The translations under genes were made by a program, and so were the position numbers. A stretch of DNA of 64,000 nt from Misgurnus anguillicaudatus. Its lineage: Eukaryota; Chordata; Actinopteri; Cypriniformes; Cobitidae. The notes under the pieces were generated by a model. That model saw only the letters and a list, made by a program, of their open reading frames with translations. It made no database searches and was not told where the DNA came from. Shown in pieces: positions 9,127 through 19,128 of this stretch (position 1 is the first letter of the stretch; each line of letters opens with the position of its first letter). The stretch spans positions 25,044,001 through 25,108,000 of the forward strand of contig NC_073348.2 of the NCBI RefSeq assembly GCF_027580225.2, read 5' to 3'.

Positions 9127-10510
9127 TAAATTAATATCTACTTAATAAACAACATATTAAAACAAATCCAAAATAGGAAGTTTAGTAATCTAGACTAACA
9201 ATCCCTATCTTTTCTCACATTAATGGACATACATATCTATAAAAAATTTACAATTCTTACAGACACCATTTTGAGTAGTACTGGTAGCAGTTTCAGAAAC
9301 TATTAACAACAGTACATCTTTTGCTCATTTACTAACATAGAATAAATAATATTCTTTTAATATTTCCCCTCCGTTGACAAGTTATCTCGTCAATTAAGAC
9401 AAAACCCTGCCAATGATGAGTTTTAAGGCAATACATTTTCCGCTATTAACCACTAGGTTGCGCTCTTACACAACTTAAACACTGAAGCATTCATAAGGCC
9501 CAACCACGTTAAATCGCTTTGATTCTGATATTCAACAAAAGTACTTTATAAAAAAAATTCTCTCAACTTTTTGCTCAAAATTATAAAAAAAAACCCTAGC
9601 CATATTTGAGACATGATAGAAAGATAACAATATAGAAAGAATTTCTTTTTATTTTGTAAACAAACAGTCTGTTGTTTTAATTTGATATATTGTATGTTTA
9701 TATTTTTACAAGGCGGCTTGCAATTTTTGTGAAAAGAATACAAAAGGAAGGTGCTGCCTGGCAACTTTTTAAATGCTTGAGGAAAGACTTGTGGCCGTTG
9801 CACGCGGCAGCCTCGAGTTTACAGTTCATTGTCATAAAGACGTGCGGAAAGCGGCAAGACGGGGGCGGTTACAAAAGTGAAGCAGAGTCGGTCCTTATGC
9901 CAAAATCATGCCCCTACCGCAGACACTGCTCTTCACGGTAGGCGCCTTTAAAGATAAAAATATTTGCACTAAATGCTGCATAAAACCCTTGCACTAAAAG
10001 CTGTAGCAGCGGGTGTGTAAAACTCCTCATTACATTTACAAGCTATGATGAACCTCAAACACTGACAACACCGCAAGCTTTGCTCATTTACTGACATATA
10101 TTAATTAATATTCTTCTAGTCACTCGCAAGCTATCAAAAACCTCTCTACGCCACAATGGTAATTAAAAATGGTCTAACAACAAAAACTCCTTAAATATCT
10201 AACAACATAATGTGAACTACACACAAACCTTATATTCAAAACCTGAAAACTTATAAACTCAAACACTCACAATAACACATAATTTAAACAATAATATTAT
10301 AATAGGAATAAGATACCTTTTACAATAGAACTCACTGCCATATAACAATTAAATGTAAAATGTAAAACACTTTTAATGTAACCAATTTTTATATATTAAT
10401 GAAACAATCAGCCTACTACACAACTTTTAATTTTATCGTTATAAATATTTAAAAACTTAATTCCATCATTTACATTTGCTTACATAAAATCACAAAACAA
10501 ACATTTCACC
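9127..10510. other. Non-coding AT-rich stretch
   Basis: No convincing gene was found. A more GC-rich patch at about 9360-9490 and 9710-9950 looks like old interspersed repeat but I cannot name it. The region may be a long intron between the candidate exons at 8385-8468 and 10514-10554. Confidence 0.4.
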
Positions 10511-10513
10511 TAC

Positions 10514-10554
10514 CTTGTGCTTTTTCAAATCTGAATGGTTTATACGTAAGACTC
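10514..10554 (-). other. Candidate upstream exon of the replicase gene (41 nt)
   Basis: The minus strand has a T-rich tract ending AACAAAACAG, then 41 nt, then CACAAG|GTAGGTG. Read so that it ends in phase 0 it gives VLRINHSDLKKHK, which joins in phase with the exon at 8385-8468. It could equally be 5' UTR. Confidence 0.4.
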
Positions 10555-10559
10555 CTGTT

Positions 10560-11175
10560 TTGTTAAAAAAAAAGTACTCATCCTCCCATCCAATAGATTT
10601 CAGATTCAAGAACCACACCTCTTCGTCACACCTTGACAACCCAATCAGAAAATAACTACATCAATGAAACTCTTAAACTTAACTAAACCAAAAAATACAT
10701 TAAGCTGATAAATGCCTTAATTGTTTTACTATAAAACAATAAACTATTTAAATAATCTTCAATAATACCCTCAAACACGGACAAAATAAATATGTCACAT
10801 TTCATATTCATTAACTGCACGTTTCACGTTCCTTCACCACATAAATCAACACAAATTTCTTTCAATACATTTTTTGTTTGTTTTATCCAGTTCTTATTAT
10901 AACTTATAAATGTATTATCCAAAACTTAAAACCTGAAATCCACTTGAAGTTATATAACAACACAATTTTTAAAATATACATGATTTTTTTTATTTTAAAA
11001 GCACATTTATATGTCCTATTGTTTACCTCTGAACCTTTGAATGGTAGATTTTAAAACGGTCTGTTTTCCTGGCCACGAATTTACACAAACTGCAACCTGC
11101 CTCAAAGCACATTATCTTTTAACTGGACTGGATAAATCAACAGTCACGTAAGTAAAATGTTAGTGATTAGTAATG
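10560..11175. other. Non-coding stretch with possible further 5' exon
   Basis: AT-rich. A donor-like CAGAG|GTAAAC on the minus strand lies near 11030. No open frame is supportable. Confidence 0.3.
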
Positions 11176-11179
11176 TCTC

Positions 11180-11500
11180 CTAGTATGTCTCCAATACGCA
11201 AATCGTTCATAGTGATAGACAAGGAAAGGAAGGGGGATTCGGGTGATTACCGGTCTCCTGTATAGGAGATGAAAAACTTCAAACCTTTGTTTTAAAGGAT
11301 TAAGTTTTTGTCTTACGTCGACAAACGTGTGAAAGCCACAGACCGGGAAATACGCGGACTTCACAGGACACGTCTTGATTCAAAGACTCTACAAGAACAA
11401 ACAGCCTACATCAAAGATTTTTCGCTTGTTTAAATGCATTTAAACATTTTACTTTAAACCTTTACACCTAACTCATACCCAAAGAGTTAGTATTATTTTC
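11180..11500. repeat. Promoter-proximal repeat, copy 1
   Basis: It is homologous to the two tandem copies at 14331-14890. Shared blocks include ACGCAAATCG, GATTCGG(G/T)TGATTACC, GTCTCCTGT, AAAGGATTAA and GTTTAAATGCATTTAAACATT (a palindromic core), then CTTTAAACCTTTACA. It lies upstream, on the minus strand, of the candidate replicase exons. A shared regulatory or structural role is inferred. Confidence 0.85.
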
Positions 11501-11504
11501 GCAA

Positions 11505-12800
11505 ATATACAAAACCATGTCCCAGCGATCCCACCACTCCCCTATAAGCACGCATCATATTGCTTATCTGTCCCGTGTGCAGCATCACGTAACCCTGCTG
11601 TCTCTCTTTTTTTAAACGCTCTGGCGCCTTCGCGTCTGAGCACAAGTGAAAGCGCTCCAGCACAGCTCAGCAACGGCGCCATTAACTAATCAAACGCCTG
11701 AGCGCAGTTTGATTTGGAGTGCGCCCTTATGAAATGCGTAGTAGCACGCAGTATGACAAGTATTGCAATGCTTACGACGAAATACAATTTTGCATGCATA
11801 CTGTATAATACGCCAGTCATTCTCGTTTACTTAATACAATGCGTCTTTACGTGTTAAGCATTGGCTTTTCATTTTGCTGTTTTTTATAGCATTGTCGCAT
11901 GTGTTTGATTAGACATGGAATTTGCTTTAGGGTTTCATTTAATATATAGGTTTCTCCGTCTTTTCTCTAATTTACAACTACCCCTTTTACTCATTTCTTC
12001 ACAACCATTTAACTGTAATAAACTTTATAACTGCATTTTTTTATCTTTATAAACCAAATTTCCTGCACAATAAATATACGTGCATGTAGACATATTCAAA
12101 GTCATGTTCTTTTCATTAATAAGATTACTTTTGTGTGCAACCATATGAAATGTTTGAACATTTGAAAAATTTAACAATTAAATGCATCTAAATTTTCCCA
12201 AAAGTACAACTTAATTTGCCTTGTGGCATATGCTTAAATTTTACACTTATGTACCTTCGTTGATCAAGAACTGAAGACTTTACTGAAGCATTTACAAAAA
12301 AAATTAACATTTGACTAGTATTTAAACTATTTAAAACTTAATGTTACATAAAACTGTACACAAGTTAAAGATGTTCAAAGCACAATTTCAAATAACTGAA
12401 CTTGAAACGGAAAACTAGGACTACCATTACATCGTAAAATACATGTTTGATCAGAAACTATACACCATGACAAATTAAGCTTTCTAACGGAATAGTGTAA
12501 TATTCTGACATTTGAAAATATCTACAATGTGAGATATCATTTATAGCCCAGCAATATTTGATTTAACAAATTAGTTAAATTTTTAATCATTTACAATTTT
12601 GCTTAATTTTTCTTTAGGCCAACTATTTATTTTTCTAACACACCAACAACAAAGGTATTTATTATGATAACAATTTCGATACTAAAAAAACCACTCCGCG
12701 AAACACATACAAAAATGCACAAATATTTATTATTAAAGAAAAAACGATATTTTATACATATAGATTAACAAATAGGAAACTAAATATAACTTTAGAAAAT
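11505..12800. other. Non-coding stretch, locally GC-rich at 11520-11760
   Basis: A CpG-containing patch (GGCGCC, GCGCTC) at 11520-11760 lies just beyond the repeat and could be the replicase promoter region. The rest is AT-rich with nothing recognisable. Confidence 0.3.
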
Positions 12801-12801
12801 C

Positions 12802-12815
12802 TTTATTGCTTTATT
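12802..12815 (-). promoter_or_regulatory. Two polyadenylation signals of the coiled-coil gene
   Basis: On the minus strand AATAAA occurs at 12810-12815 (overlapping the TAA stop codon) and again at 12802-12807. The 3' UTR would therefore be extremely short. Confidence 0.75.
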
Positions 12816-13568
12816 GAGCTGTGCTGACATTCCCAACGGACCCTTCCTCCATCTCAGGGATAACGACGTCTAAAAATAAAACATATTTTAATTACAAAGA
12901 AAACCAGAATGTCCAGAAAGTCCAGAATGTAAAACAATAAAAATTACACTGAAATAAAAACATCAACTATACCATTTCTCAAAACGGACCCATCCTCCAG
13001 CTCATTAACAACCTCAATCAGATGTGTAGCTGTGCTGACATCTCCAACGGACCCTTCCTCCATCTCAGGGTCAACGACATCTAAAAATAAAACATATTTT
13101 AATTACAAAAAACCTGCATGTAAGTCCAGCATTTAAAAATAATACACTTTACACTGTAATGAAAACATTAATTATAGCCTACCGTTTCTCATAAAATCCT
13201 GAATTGCCTTTGCGGCTTCCAATTCGCTTTCAATTTTCTGCATATTTGTCTTTAACTTCCCCAACTCTCTTCTTAAACTCTTTATTGTACCATCCATGCC
13301 GGCAAATTTTCTCATCACGTTGACTCCAAGTTCCGTGACGTCCTCCATGACCCGATTCCTTGATGTACTAGGATCTAAGGCCGAATACTAAACAAAATAC
13401 ACATCAGCATTAATCACAAATAAAACATTTCGAAAAAAGATCGTCCTGCCAAATACAAATATAACACACTTTCTTAATACTTACAGCAACTAAGCGAAAC
13501 CTATCTCTCAGGCGAACAAATTCTTCTCCATCCACACGGGGAATTTTCGTTGGACTGTTATATGACAT
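12811..13568 (-). CDS. Small spliced coiled-coil protein, 4 coding exons, 151 residues
   Basis: Exons are 13485-13568, 13183-13387, 12973-13080 and 12811-12869, joined through introns of 97, 102 and 103 bp. All have GT/AG borders (GTAAGT, GTAGGC and GTATAG donors). Phases are 0, 1 and 1 and the frame is unbroken to TAA. It starts MSYNSPTKIPRVDGEEF. Exon 2 (residues 29-96) is predicted coiled coil with heptad-like MDGTIKSLRRELGKLK and KIESELEAAK. Exons 3 and 4 are homologous: both encode DVV(D/I)PEMEEGSVG(D/N)VSTA, so the acidic tail arose by exon duplication. No family was recognised. It is on the same strand as the replicase and divergent from the SGNH gene. A role as an accessory or ORF1-like partner of the transposon is inference. 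Intact splicing and frame argue that it is a young or selected gene. Confidence 0.8.
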
Positions 13569-13573
13569 TTTGC

Positions 13574-13715
13574 CTACAACAATTTAAAAAACATAGCACA
13601 TATTATTAACACTTGCATCTGTAATGTCGGCTCACTCATGCATACATAGCCTACATACAAAAACATACCTTTCACTTCAAAACAACCGCTTCAAAACAAA
13701 TTACTCTGTAATGCA
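13574..13715 (-). promoter_or_regulatory. 5' UTR intron, leader exon and possible TATA-driven start
   Basis: The ATG exon is preceded on the minus strand by AATTGTTGTAG|GCAAAATG. A donor GAAAG|GTATGTTT at 13667-13669 would define a 95-bp intron. A TATAAG box at 13745-13749 would place the transcription start near 13715, giving a leader exon of about 45 nt. Confidence 0.45.
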
Positions 13716-14330
13716 GGTTTTAATGAAAGCATTCTAAACTTGTCTTATAAAAACAACCAAGACGCCCCAAATTTACACGTCATTTACACAATCCGACAAA
13801 TCACGCCCATTGCTTCTTTTAAGTGCCAGCCTATTGTTGCAACCCAACCATCATATACCTACTTGCGATATAGCGTATGTAGTTACAAATATGGCATATC
13901 AGCATAAAGACTGTTACAGTTAAATAACAAACCGTCCTCTTACTATTAGCTACATGAAATATACGTACTTTTAACACAAACTGTCTGCTACACAGCATGT
14001 AACAACTGGAAAATAAATTCAAACTTTATTAATTAAACATTTTTCTTAACACGATATACATTTAAAAAATATATAAGGAACTGTACTATAGACAATCGTC
14101 AACAGCACTGCATTTACATATTGATAAAGTTTCAAAAAGTCTTTTTCCTGTCAACCCTGTAAAAAACGGAAGCTACACACGTAGAAACAAAAAAAATTAT
14201 GTATATAACCCAAACCTCCTAACCACACCCCTACGCAACATTAATTTTAAAAATATGGGAAAATGGGAAAAACAATAATCAATGACAAAAAACGTGCTAC
14301 GTATTAATTTTATTTACCTTAAACTAACTT

Positions 14331-14575
14331 TATGTCTCCAGTACGCAAATCGGTCAAAGTAATAGAGAAGGAATTGTGAAACTCAGTCTACTTTGATTCG
14401 GGTGATTACCGGTGTCCTGTTTGTGAACAATAAGGCGCACTTAAAACCCTTTGATTTAAAGGATTACCTTTCCGTCTTACGAAGAAAAACGTGTAAGAGC
14501 CAAAGACAAGAAATTTTAAAGGAAACGTCTTGTTTAAAAGAGTCTAGAAAGAAAACCACATACACCTTTACCCTA
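14331..14575. repeat. Promoter-proximal repeat, copy 2a
   Basis: It begins near TATGTCTCCAGTACGCAAATC and carries GATTCGGGTGATTACCGG, CGCACTTAAAACCC and GGAAACGTCTTG. Copy 2b follows immediately, with the same opening block at about 14580. Confidence 0.9.
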
Positions 14576-14890
14576 ACTTTATGTCTCCAGTACGCAAATC
14601 GGTCAAAGTGATAGACAAGGAATTGCGAAACTCAGTCTACTTTGATTCGGTTGATTACCCGTCTCCTGTTTGTGAACAATAAGGCGCACTTAAAACCCTT
14701 TGAAAGGATTAACTTTCCATCTTAAAGACCCAGACAGGGACCTTTTAAAGGAAACGTCTTGGTTAAAAGAAAAACACATACATCTAAGACTTTTCTTTTG
14801 TTTAAATGCATTTAAACATTCTACCTTAAACCTTTACAACTAACTCATACCTTATTATGAGGTATACGTTATTAGTATTATTTTATTATT
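14576..14890. repeat. Promoter-proximal repeat, copy 2b
   Basis: A second tandem copy about 249 bp after copy 2a. It extends further, through GTTTAAATGCATTTAAACATT and CTTTACAACTAACTCATACC, exactly as copy 1 at 11180-11500 does. Confidence 0.9.
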
Positions 14891-15330
14891 TTAAAGATAC
14901 ATATAGGTACCAAATATATATCTATACTTAAATGTACAAATTAAAACCTCTATTGATTTCCCATAACTGTTTTTTTATACGATTTTCGCACACCCAATGC
15001 AATATTCCGACAATTGGCACAAACGGTCATGCTACTCACCATAACAACTGCAACTTAATTCAAACTTTATTAGCTAATTTGACCTTTTTCTCAACATGAT
15101 TTACGCATCACTACTAATAGGGTAACATCCACACAGCTACAGTTAAATAAAACTAGATATACAACTAGGCTATAATACCAATTTTCCAACTACTCAAAAA
15201 GGCTCCGCCTCTTTCTGATTTCAGCCATTAAGCTGCATACTCTAAAAACATCTCCGCCTTTAAAAACACACAATTTCAACATAACCGCAAACGCTTTCAA
15301 AACTTTACTCCTTACATCATAGCGACTGAA

Positions 15331-16112
15331 ATGATGGCACTAAAAGGTAAGCTAAAAATAACTGTATTAATTTTAAATACTACAAATAGTTACATTCAAA
15401 ATTCATCTTACTTTATGTCTCTTTAGATAACGGCTGCACGTCTTTCTCAACTACAATCAACAAGAAAGAATTCTTAATACCTCAAGGTAATTATGATCTT
15501 AAAACCTACCAACATAAAAACATAAATTGAAATGTCCAACAAATAAACAATGTTTTTCGTTTTGCAGATCTTCAAGTCTGCATTCTCACGGATTCTATGT
15601 GCCGAGATATAAACAACTATCTACAACCCGCTCATTGCTGGGTCCACCCAGGCACAACTCTTGTTCGATCTGCCCGACAACACATAAGACACTTTCACAT
15701 TCTGCGCAAAAACACGCTTGTACTAATCCACATAGGGACGAACGACATCGCATCAGGAGCAACGGCAAATGTTATCCTTGAACGTATGCAAACACTTATT
15801 AAAACAATCTCGGATGTTAACCAACAACTTATATATTTTGCAATCAGCGCAATATTACCGCGGATGACAGACGACTGCACTACAAAATCTACAATCAGAC
15901 AATCCAACAACATGATGAAACATTGGGCTTCACAAACGAACAACGTTGTGTTCCTCAATACCACTAAACTTTTTCTCAAAAATGGAACAATTATATGCAG
16001 CCTCTACAGACAAGATGGACTTCACTTGAATCAACAAGGAAAAGTTAAACTTTTTACATACTTTCAACGTTTCCTTTGGCATTTTTGCCACTTCAAAACA
16101 TCGCAAAAATGA
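15331..16112 (+). CDS. SGNH/GDSL-like hydrolase, 3 exons, 206 residues
   Basis: Exons are 15331-15346 (MMALK plus one base, donor GTAAGC), 15427-15486 (acceptor CTCTTTAG, donor GTAATT) and 15568-16112 (acceptor TTTTGCAG). Phases agree and the frame is unbroken to TGA. The protein carries the family blocks in order: ILTDSM with candidate nucleophile Ser35, Gly54 in block II, IHIGTND with Asn84, and QDGLHLNQQG with Asp175 and His178. SGNH enzymes are esterases, lipases or acetylhydrolases; the substrate here is unknown. Length (about 200) is normal for a single SGNH domain. There is no signal peptide or membrane segment, so it should be cytosolic or nuclear. Esterase domains of this type are known in ORF1 of some LINEs (CR1/L2), but no reverse transcriptase lies nearby. 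It sits head-to-head with the coiled-coil gene. Confidence 0.88.
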
Positions 16113-16146
16113 TTATTTGTCCACTATTTTATGTGTTTTTGACTAA

Positions 16147-16152
16147 AATAAA
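16147..16152 (+). promoter_or_regulatory. Polyadenylation signal of the SGNH gene
   Basis: AATAAA lies 35 bp after the stop codon, followed by a T/G-rich stretch (TTGTTGGTGTGT) that fits a downstream element. Confidence 0.8.
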
Positions 16153-16489
16153 GACTTGTTGGTGTGTAATGTTCATTTATATTAGATTTAAAAGAGTTTC
16201 GGATTCTATGAGATTTTAGTTACCCTTGTTCAGAAGAGCGGTTCTTGTGTTTAGACTTTAACAATGAAACTCATGATGTGTGTAAATTCATTAAGTGAGC
16301 AATAACTGTGCTTATGCCACTACTAAAACTGGTCTTACTTGCTAATCATAATGTATTATATAATAATAAATATGTAAAGAAAATAGTTACTTTTACATGA
16401 TCTGGAAGCCTTAAAAAGTAGTTTAAAATGTTGGTAACAATATTATTCTAAATATTTTAAGTAGATATCACATATGTTTTACAGTTAAA

Positions 16490-16515
16490 TTTACTTTACT
16501 ATGTAGTAAAGTAAA
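16490..16515. repeat. Perfect 11-bp inverted repeat
   Basis: TTTACTTTACT-atgt-AGTAAAGTAAA. It is not adjacent to a transcript end, so function is unknown. Confidence 0.85.
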
Positions 16516-17013
16516 AAAAAACATTGCAAATTAAAAATTCAGTAAACCTTCAGTAGACCTACTTAGCTTTATCAGTGTATACTATATATGGCAAGTCGAC
16601 ATGAGATATTCTTTCACAAATATTTAAGTTGTTAAATGAAGAAAAATATATAAATAGCTAAAAATAATGTTTGTAACATAGTCCGTTAATTTTTTTCACT
16701 AAGGCGCATTTGTAGCTTAGCTGAGCACAAGTAAAGTGCGATATGGAAGAATAAAAAAGAAATGCTTGCTGCAGAATAGTAGTAGCAAACAGCCCTGACC
16801 GTCCATTCCCTTTCCTGAAGAAGTGTGTCTGAAACCAACTGTTGCGCTTTTCAACCACGTAAAGGAGCCTTAAGGCGATCTTACATGAACAATAGTGTGG
16901 ATTTAGTATTGTTCAACGATAATTGTTTAATAATTTGTGTCATGTACAATGATCTTTTCCATATGGGCACACTATTGAGCAATGCCTTTTGCAGTTTTAA
17001 TTATTAGTTTCTA

Positions 17014-17039
17014 TTCTTCTTCTTCTTCTTCTTCTTCTT
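17014..17039. repeat. (TTC)n microsatellite
   Basis: About eight TTC units, then TTATTACTATTATTATT. The preceding TTTTGCAGTTTTAATTATTA resembles the tail-to-tract junction of the array units downstream. Confidence 0.9.
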
Positions 17040-17424
17040 ATTACTATTATTATTTCTTTATATAAATATATTATGCCTTTCCATGTAAAAATCTTTATTT
17101 TTACTTTATAAGCAGGGATTTATACACTTGTATATGCATACTGTACATATTATAAAAAGCGCAACCTTTGATCATTATTACTCTCACAGTCAGTAAATGA
17201 ATTACAATAAAAGCTTAATAATACAATATCCGTGCAAATCCACGTGACGTCTTAGCACCACGAGAGAAAATTGGACAGTAGATTAATCCGTATGCGTTTA
17301 AATCGATCTCGCAAAAGTGTAATGTCACCAGCCAACAGGTCTACGCAGCAACGCATTAAGACAAGGTCAAAATAATTCCGATATGACCAATCAAATAAAA
17401 CCAGGCAGACCTACACATCCTCAT

Positions 17425-17671
17425 CCCATGGCGTCAATATTTGACGCACTTGACCATGCGTCAATATGTTACGCGGAGGGTATACCTTTCGCGTCATTTT
17501 TTGACGAACTGGGGACTAAACCGACGCGAAAATGGTAAGAAAATAGGAAAGAGAATGCAACGGACGTAATAGTATTGAAGTCCCCAGTTCGTCAAAAAAT
17601 GACGCGAAAGGTATACCCTCCGCGTAACATATTGACGCATGGTCAAGTGCGTCAAATATTGACGCCATGGG
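17425..17671. repeat. Perfect inverted repeat, 93-bp arms, 61-bp spacer
   Basis: Arms at 17425-17517 and 17579-17671 pair without a gap as far as I can read. The arms contain smaller palindromes built on GCGTCAA/TTGACGC. They are distinctly CpG-rich against AT-rich surroundings. It may be a foldback element or a terminal structure of a transposon; no transposase or clear target duplication is seen. Confidence 0.92.
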
Positions 17672-18250
17672 TTGGGCAGACAGACGTACAACTCAAACTA
17701 GCACAGTACCAGTTAGTAAAAATAAAAAAATGTAAGAAATCGAACAAGTTCTATTATACGGCAGTTTAATGATGAAAAACATCAAACAGTGATTGTCATG
17801 GTGACAAGAAAAGAAACATTACTGCAATAGCTGAGCCAGATGAGTGTCTGGAGTGACATAACCATACTGATATCGGACACAAATTCAATGCATACTTTTA
17901 TTTCCTTCAGTTCACTTTCCCGGATATCCAAGTGTTTATTTTAACGTATGGCAGCGCAGCAGATTGTTAAACAAATATTAAGAGAATATTACATTGCAAA
18001 TTGACAAACCGGGAACGAAAGCCACATAGCGATTGATAACATTTGCATTTCAAATTATAACAGTACCTTTAGCACTCAACTCGACAGAGATGACAAATAT
18101 CACATTTCGTGATGAAATGAGAAACATCTCCTTGAAAAATAGCCTACATGGACCTCGATGTTTATTAATTCTGTTTACGGCCCTGCATTTATTAAAGTCA
18201 TTATTTTATATATTTCATAAAATAAAATATTATCAACATACAATGTCTAA
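17672..18250. other. Non-coding stretch
   Basis: No gene or repeat was recognised between the large hairpin and the LINE remnant. Confidence 0.5.
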
Positions 18251-18404
18251 TCTCCCTGGAGAAGGGAGCTGGAGGCAGACATCAAAAGAGTGGTCAAAAT
18301 TGGGGACAGTTGGAAAGACTGGCCAAGGACCGAGACGCCTGGAGAGACTTTGTTTGTGGCCTATGTCCCAGACGAGACGACAGGCTATGATGATGATGAT
18401 GTCT
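18251..18404 (+). mobile_element. 5'-truncated LINE 3' end with (TGA)n tail
   Basis: One frame reads QLERLAKDRDAWRDFVCGLC followed by PRRDDRL and TGA at 18388-18390. This is the typical C-terminal ending of a LINE ORF2. TGATGATGATGATG follows as a microsatellite tail, as in RTE-like elements. Everything upstream in the element is missing. Confidence 0.75.
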
Positions 18405-18654
18405 AATCATATTTTTATATAAAAAACAATGTGGATTAAAATATAATAAAAAAAATGTAACTGCTGTCATGCAAGCAACCAACTAGGGAGAGCATCCATA
18501 TTTCCCAGTGACAGGACAACACAACAGCCCACTTGGCCGGCCCACTAAGAATTCTCCAAATGCTTCCAAATAGTCAACCCAAACCTGCCATCTCTACAAA
18601 TCAGCTATTACATAGTAATGACGAAACCCATGAACATGGCTATATTAAGATACA
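18405..18654. other. Short non-coding spacer
   Basis: A/T-rich followed by unique-looking sequence; no feature recognised. Confidence 0.4.
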
Positions 18655-19128
18655 CATATAGAACCATCTGCTGGCAGTAGGAAATGAATGTTTTCCTGTG
18701 ATTACTGCTCATAGAGATTTAATCAGATCATCATCATATCAGGTGAGACTGATCTTAAGCGCTTTGCGATGATAAATTGCGAAGATCTTGACTTTTCATT
18801 GAAGGGCGTGTCCGTGGCAGCCTGGCAAAGTGTGATGTTTCACCATGAAACAGGAAGCTGTTCTAAAACCTGTTGCATTCCGTTGCACACCGTTTCCAGG
18901 AAACATGTCGTTCAACCCGGAAACCGTAGCAAAACGTTGTGCACCGGTGTGACATTGAATGTGCCCCTGCTGCATACAGGCGGTGTGGCACATCAATTTT
19001 TCTTTTAATATCCACCTATATTTACCCACTTTAATTCATATCCCCCTGGTTCACTGCTTTACTAATGCCGTAGGGTGGCGGTGCACATGCGTGCGAGGGC
19101 CCTTCCATCACTGCTTGCAGTTTTAATT
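18655..19128 (+). repeat. Family A unit, 5'-truncated (array left edge)
   Basis: It starts within a subrepeat (CTGCTGGCAGTAGGAAATG) and ends with the standard tail GTGCGAGGGCCCTTCC...CTGCTTGCAG. About 18868-18960 holds sequence absent from other units (TTCCGTTGCACACCGTTTCC), a probable small insertion. Confidence 0.8.

Larger units (their letters stand above)
13720..15330. promoter_or_regulatory. Divergent intergenic region between coiled-coil and SGNH genes
   Basis: This 1.6-kb head-to-head spacer separates the two small genes. It contains the tandem repeat pair at 14331-14890. No coding frame is supportable. A TTTAAAAA element at 15259-15266 lies about 70 bp before the SGNH start and could act as its TATA box. 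Confidence 0.5.
16153..17424. other. Non-coding AT-rich stretch
   Basis: No gene was found. It contains a perfect hairpin at 16490-16515 and a (TTC)n tract at 17014-17039 followed by ATT-rich sequence. Confidence 0.5.

Noticed and set aside
9700..9945. 83-residue plus-strand frame in the GC-richer patch
   Set aside because: No splice or start context, no recognisable motif; likely chance within an old repeat.
18033..18422. 129-residue plus-strand frame
   Set aside because: It overlaps the LINE 3' remnant in the wrong frame; the recognisable LINE ending is in another frame.
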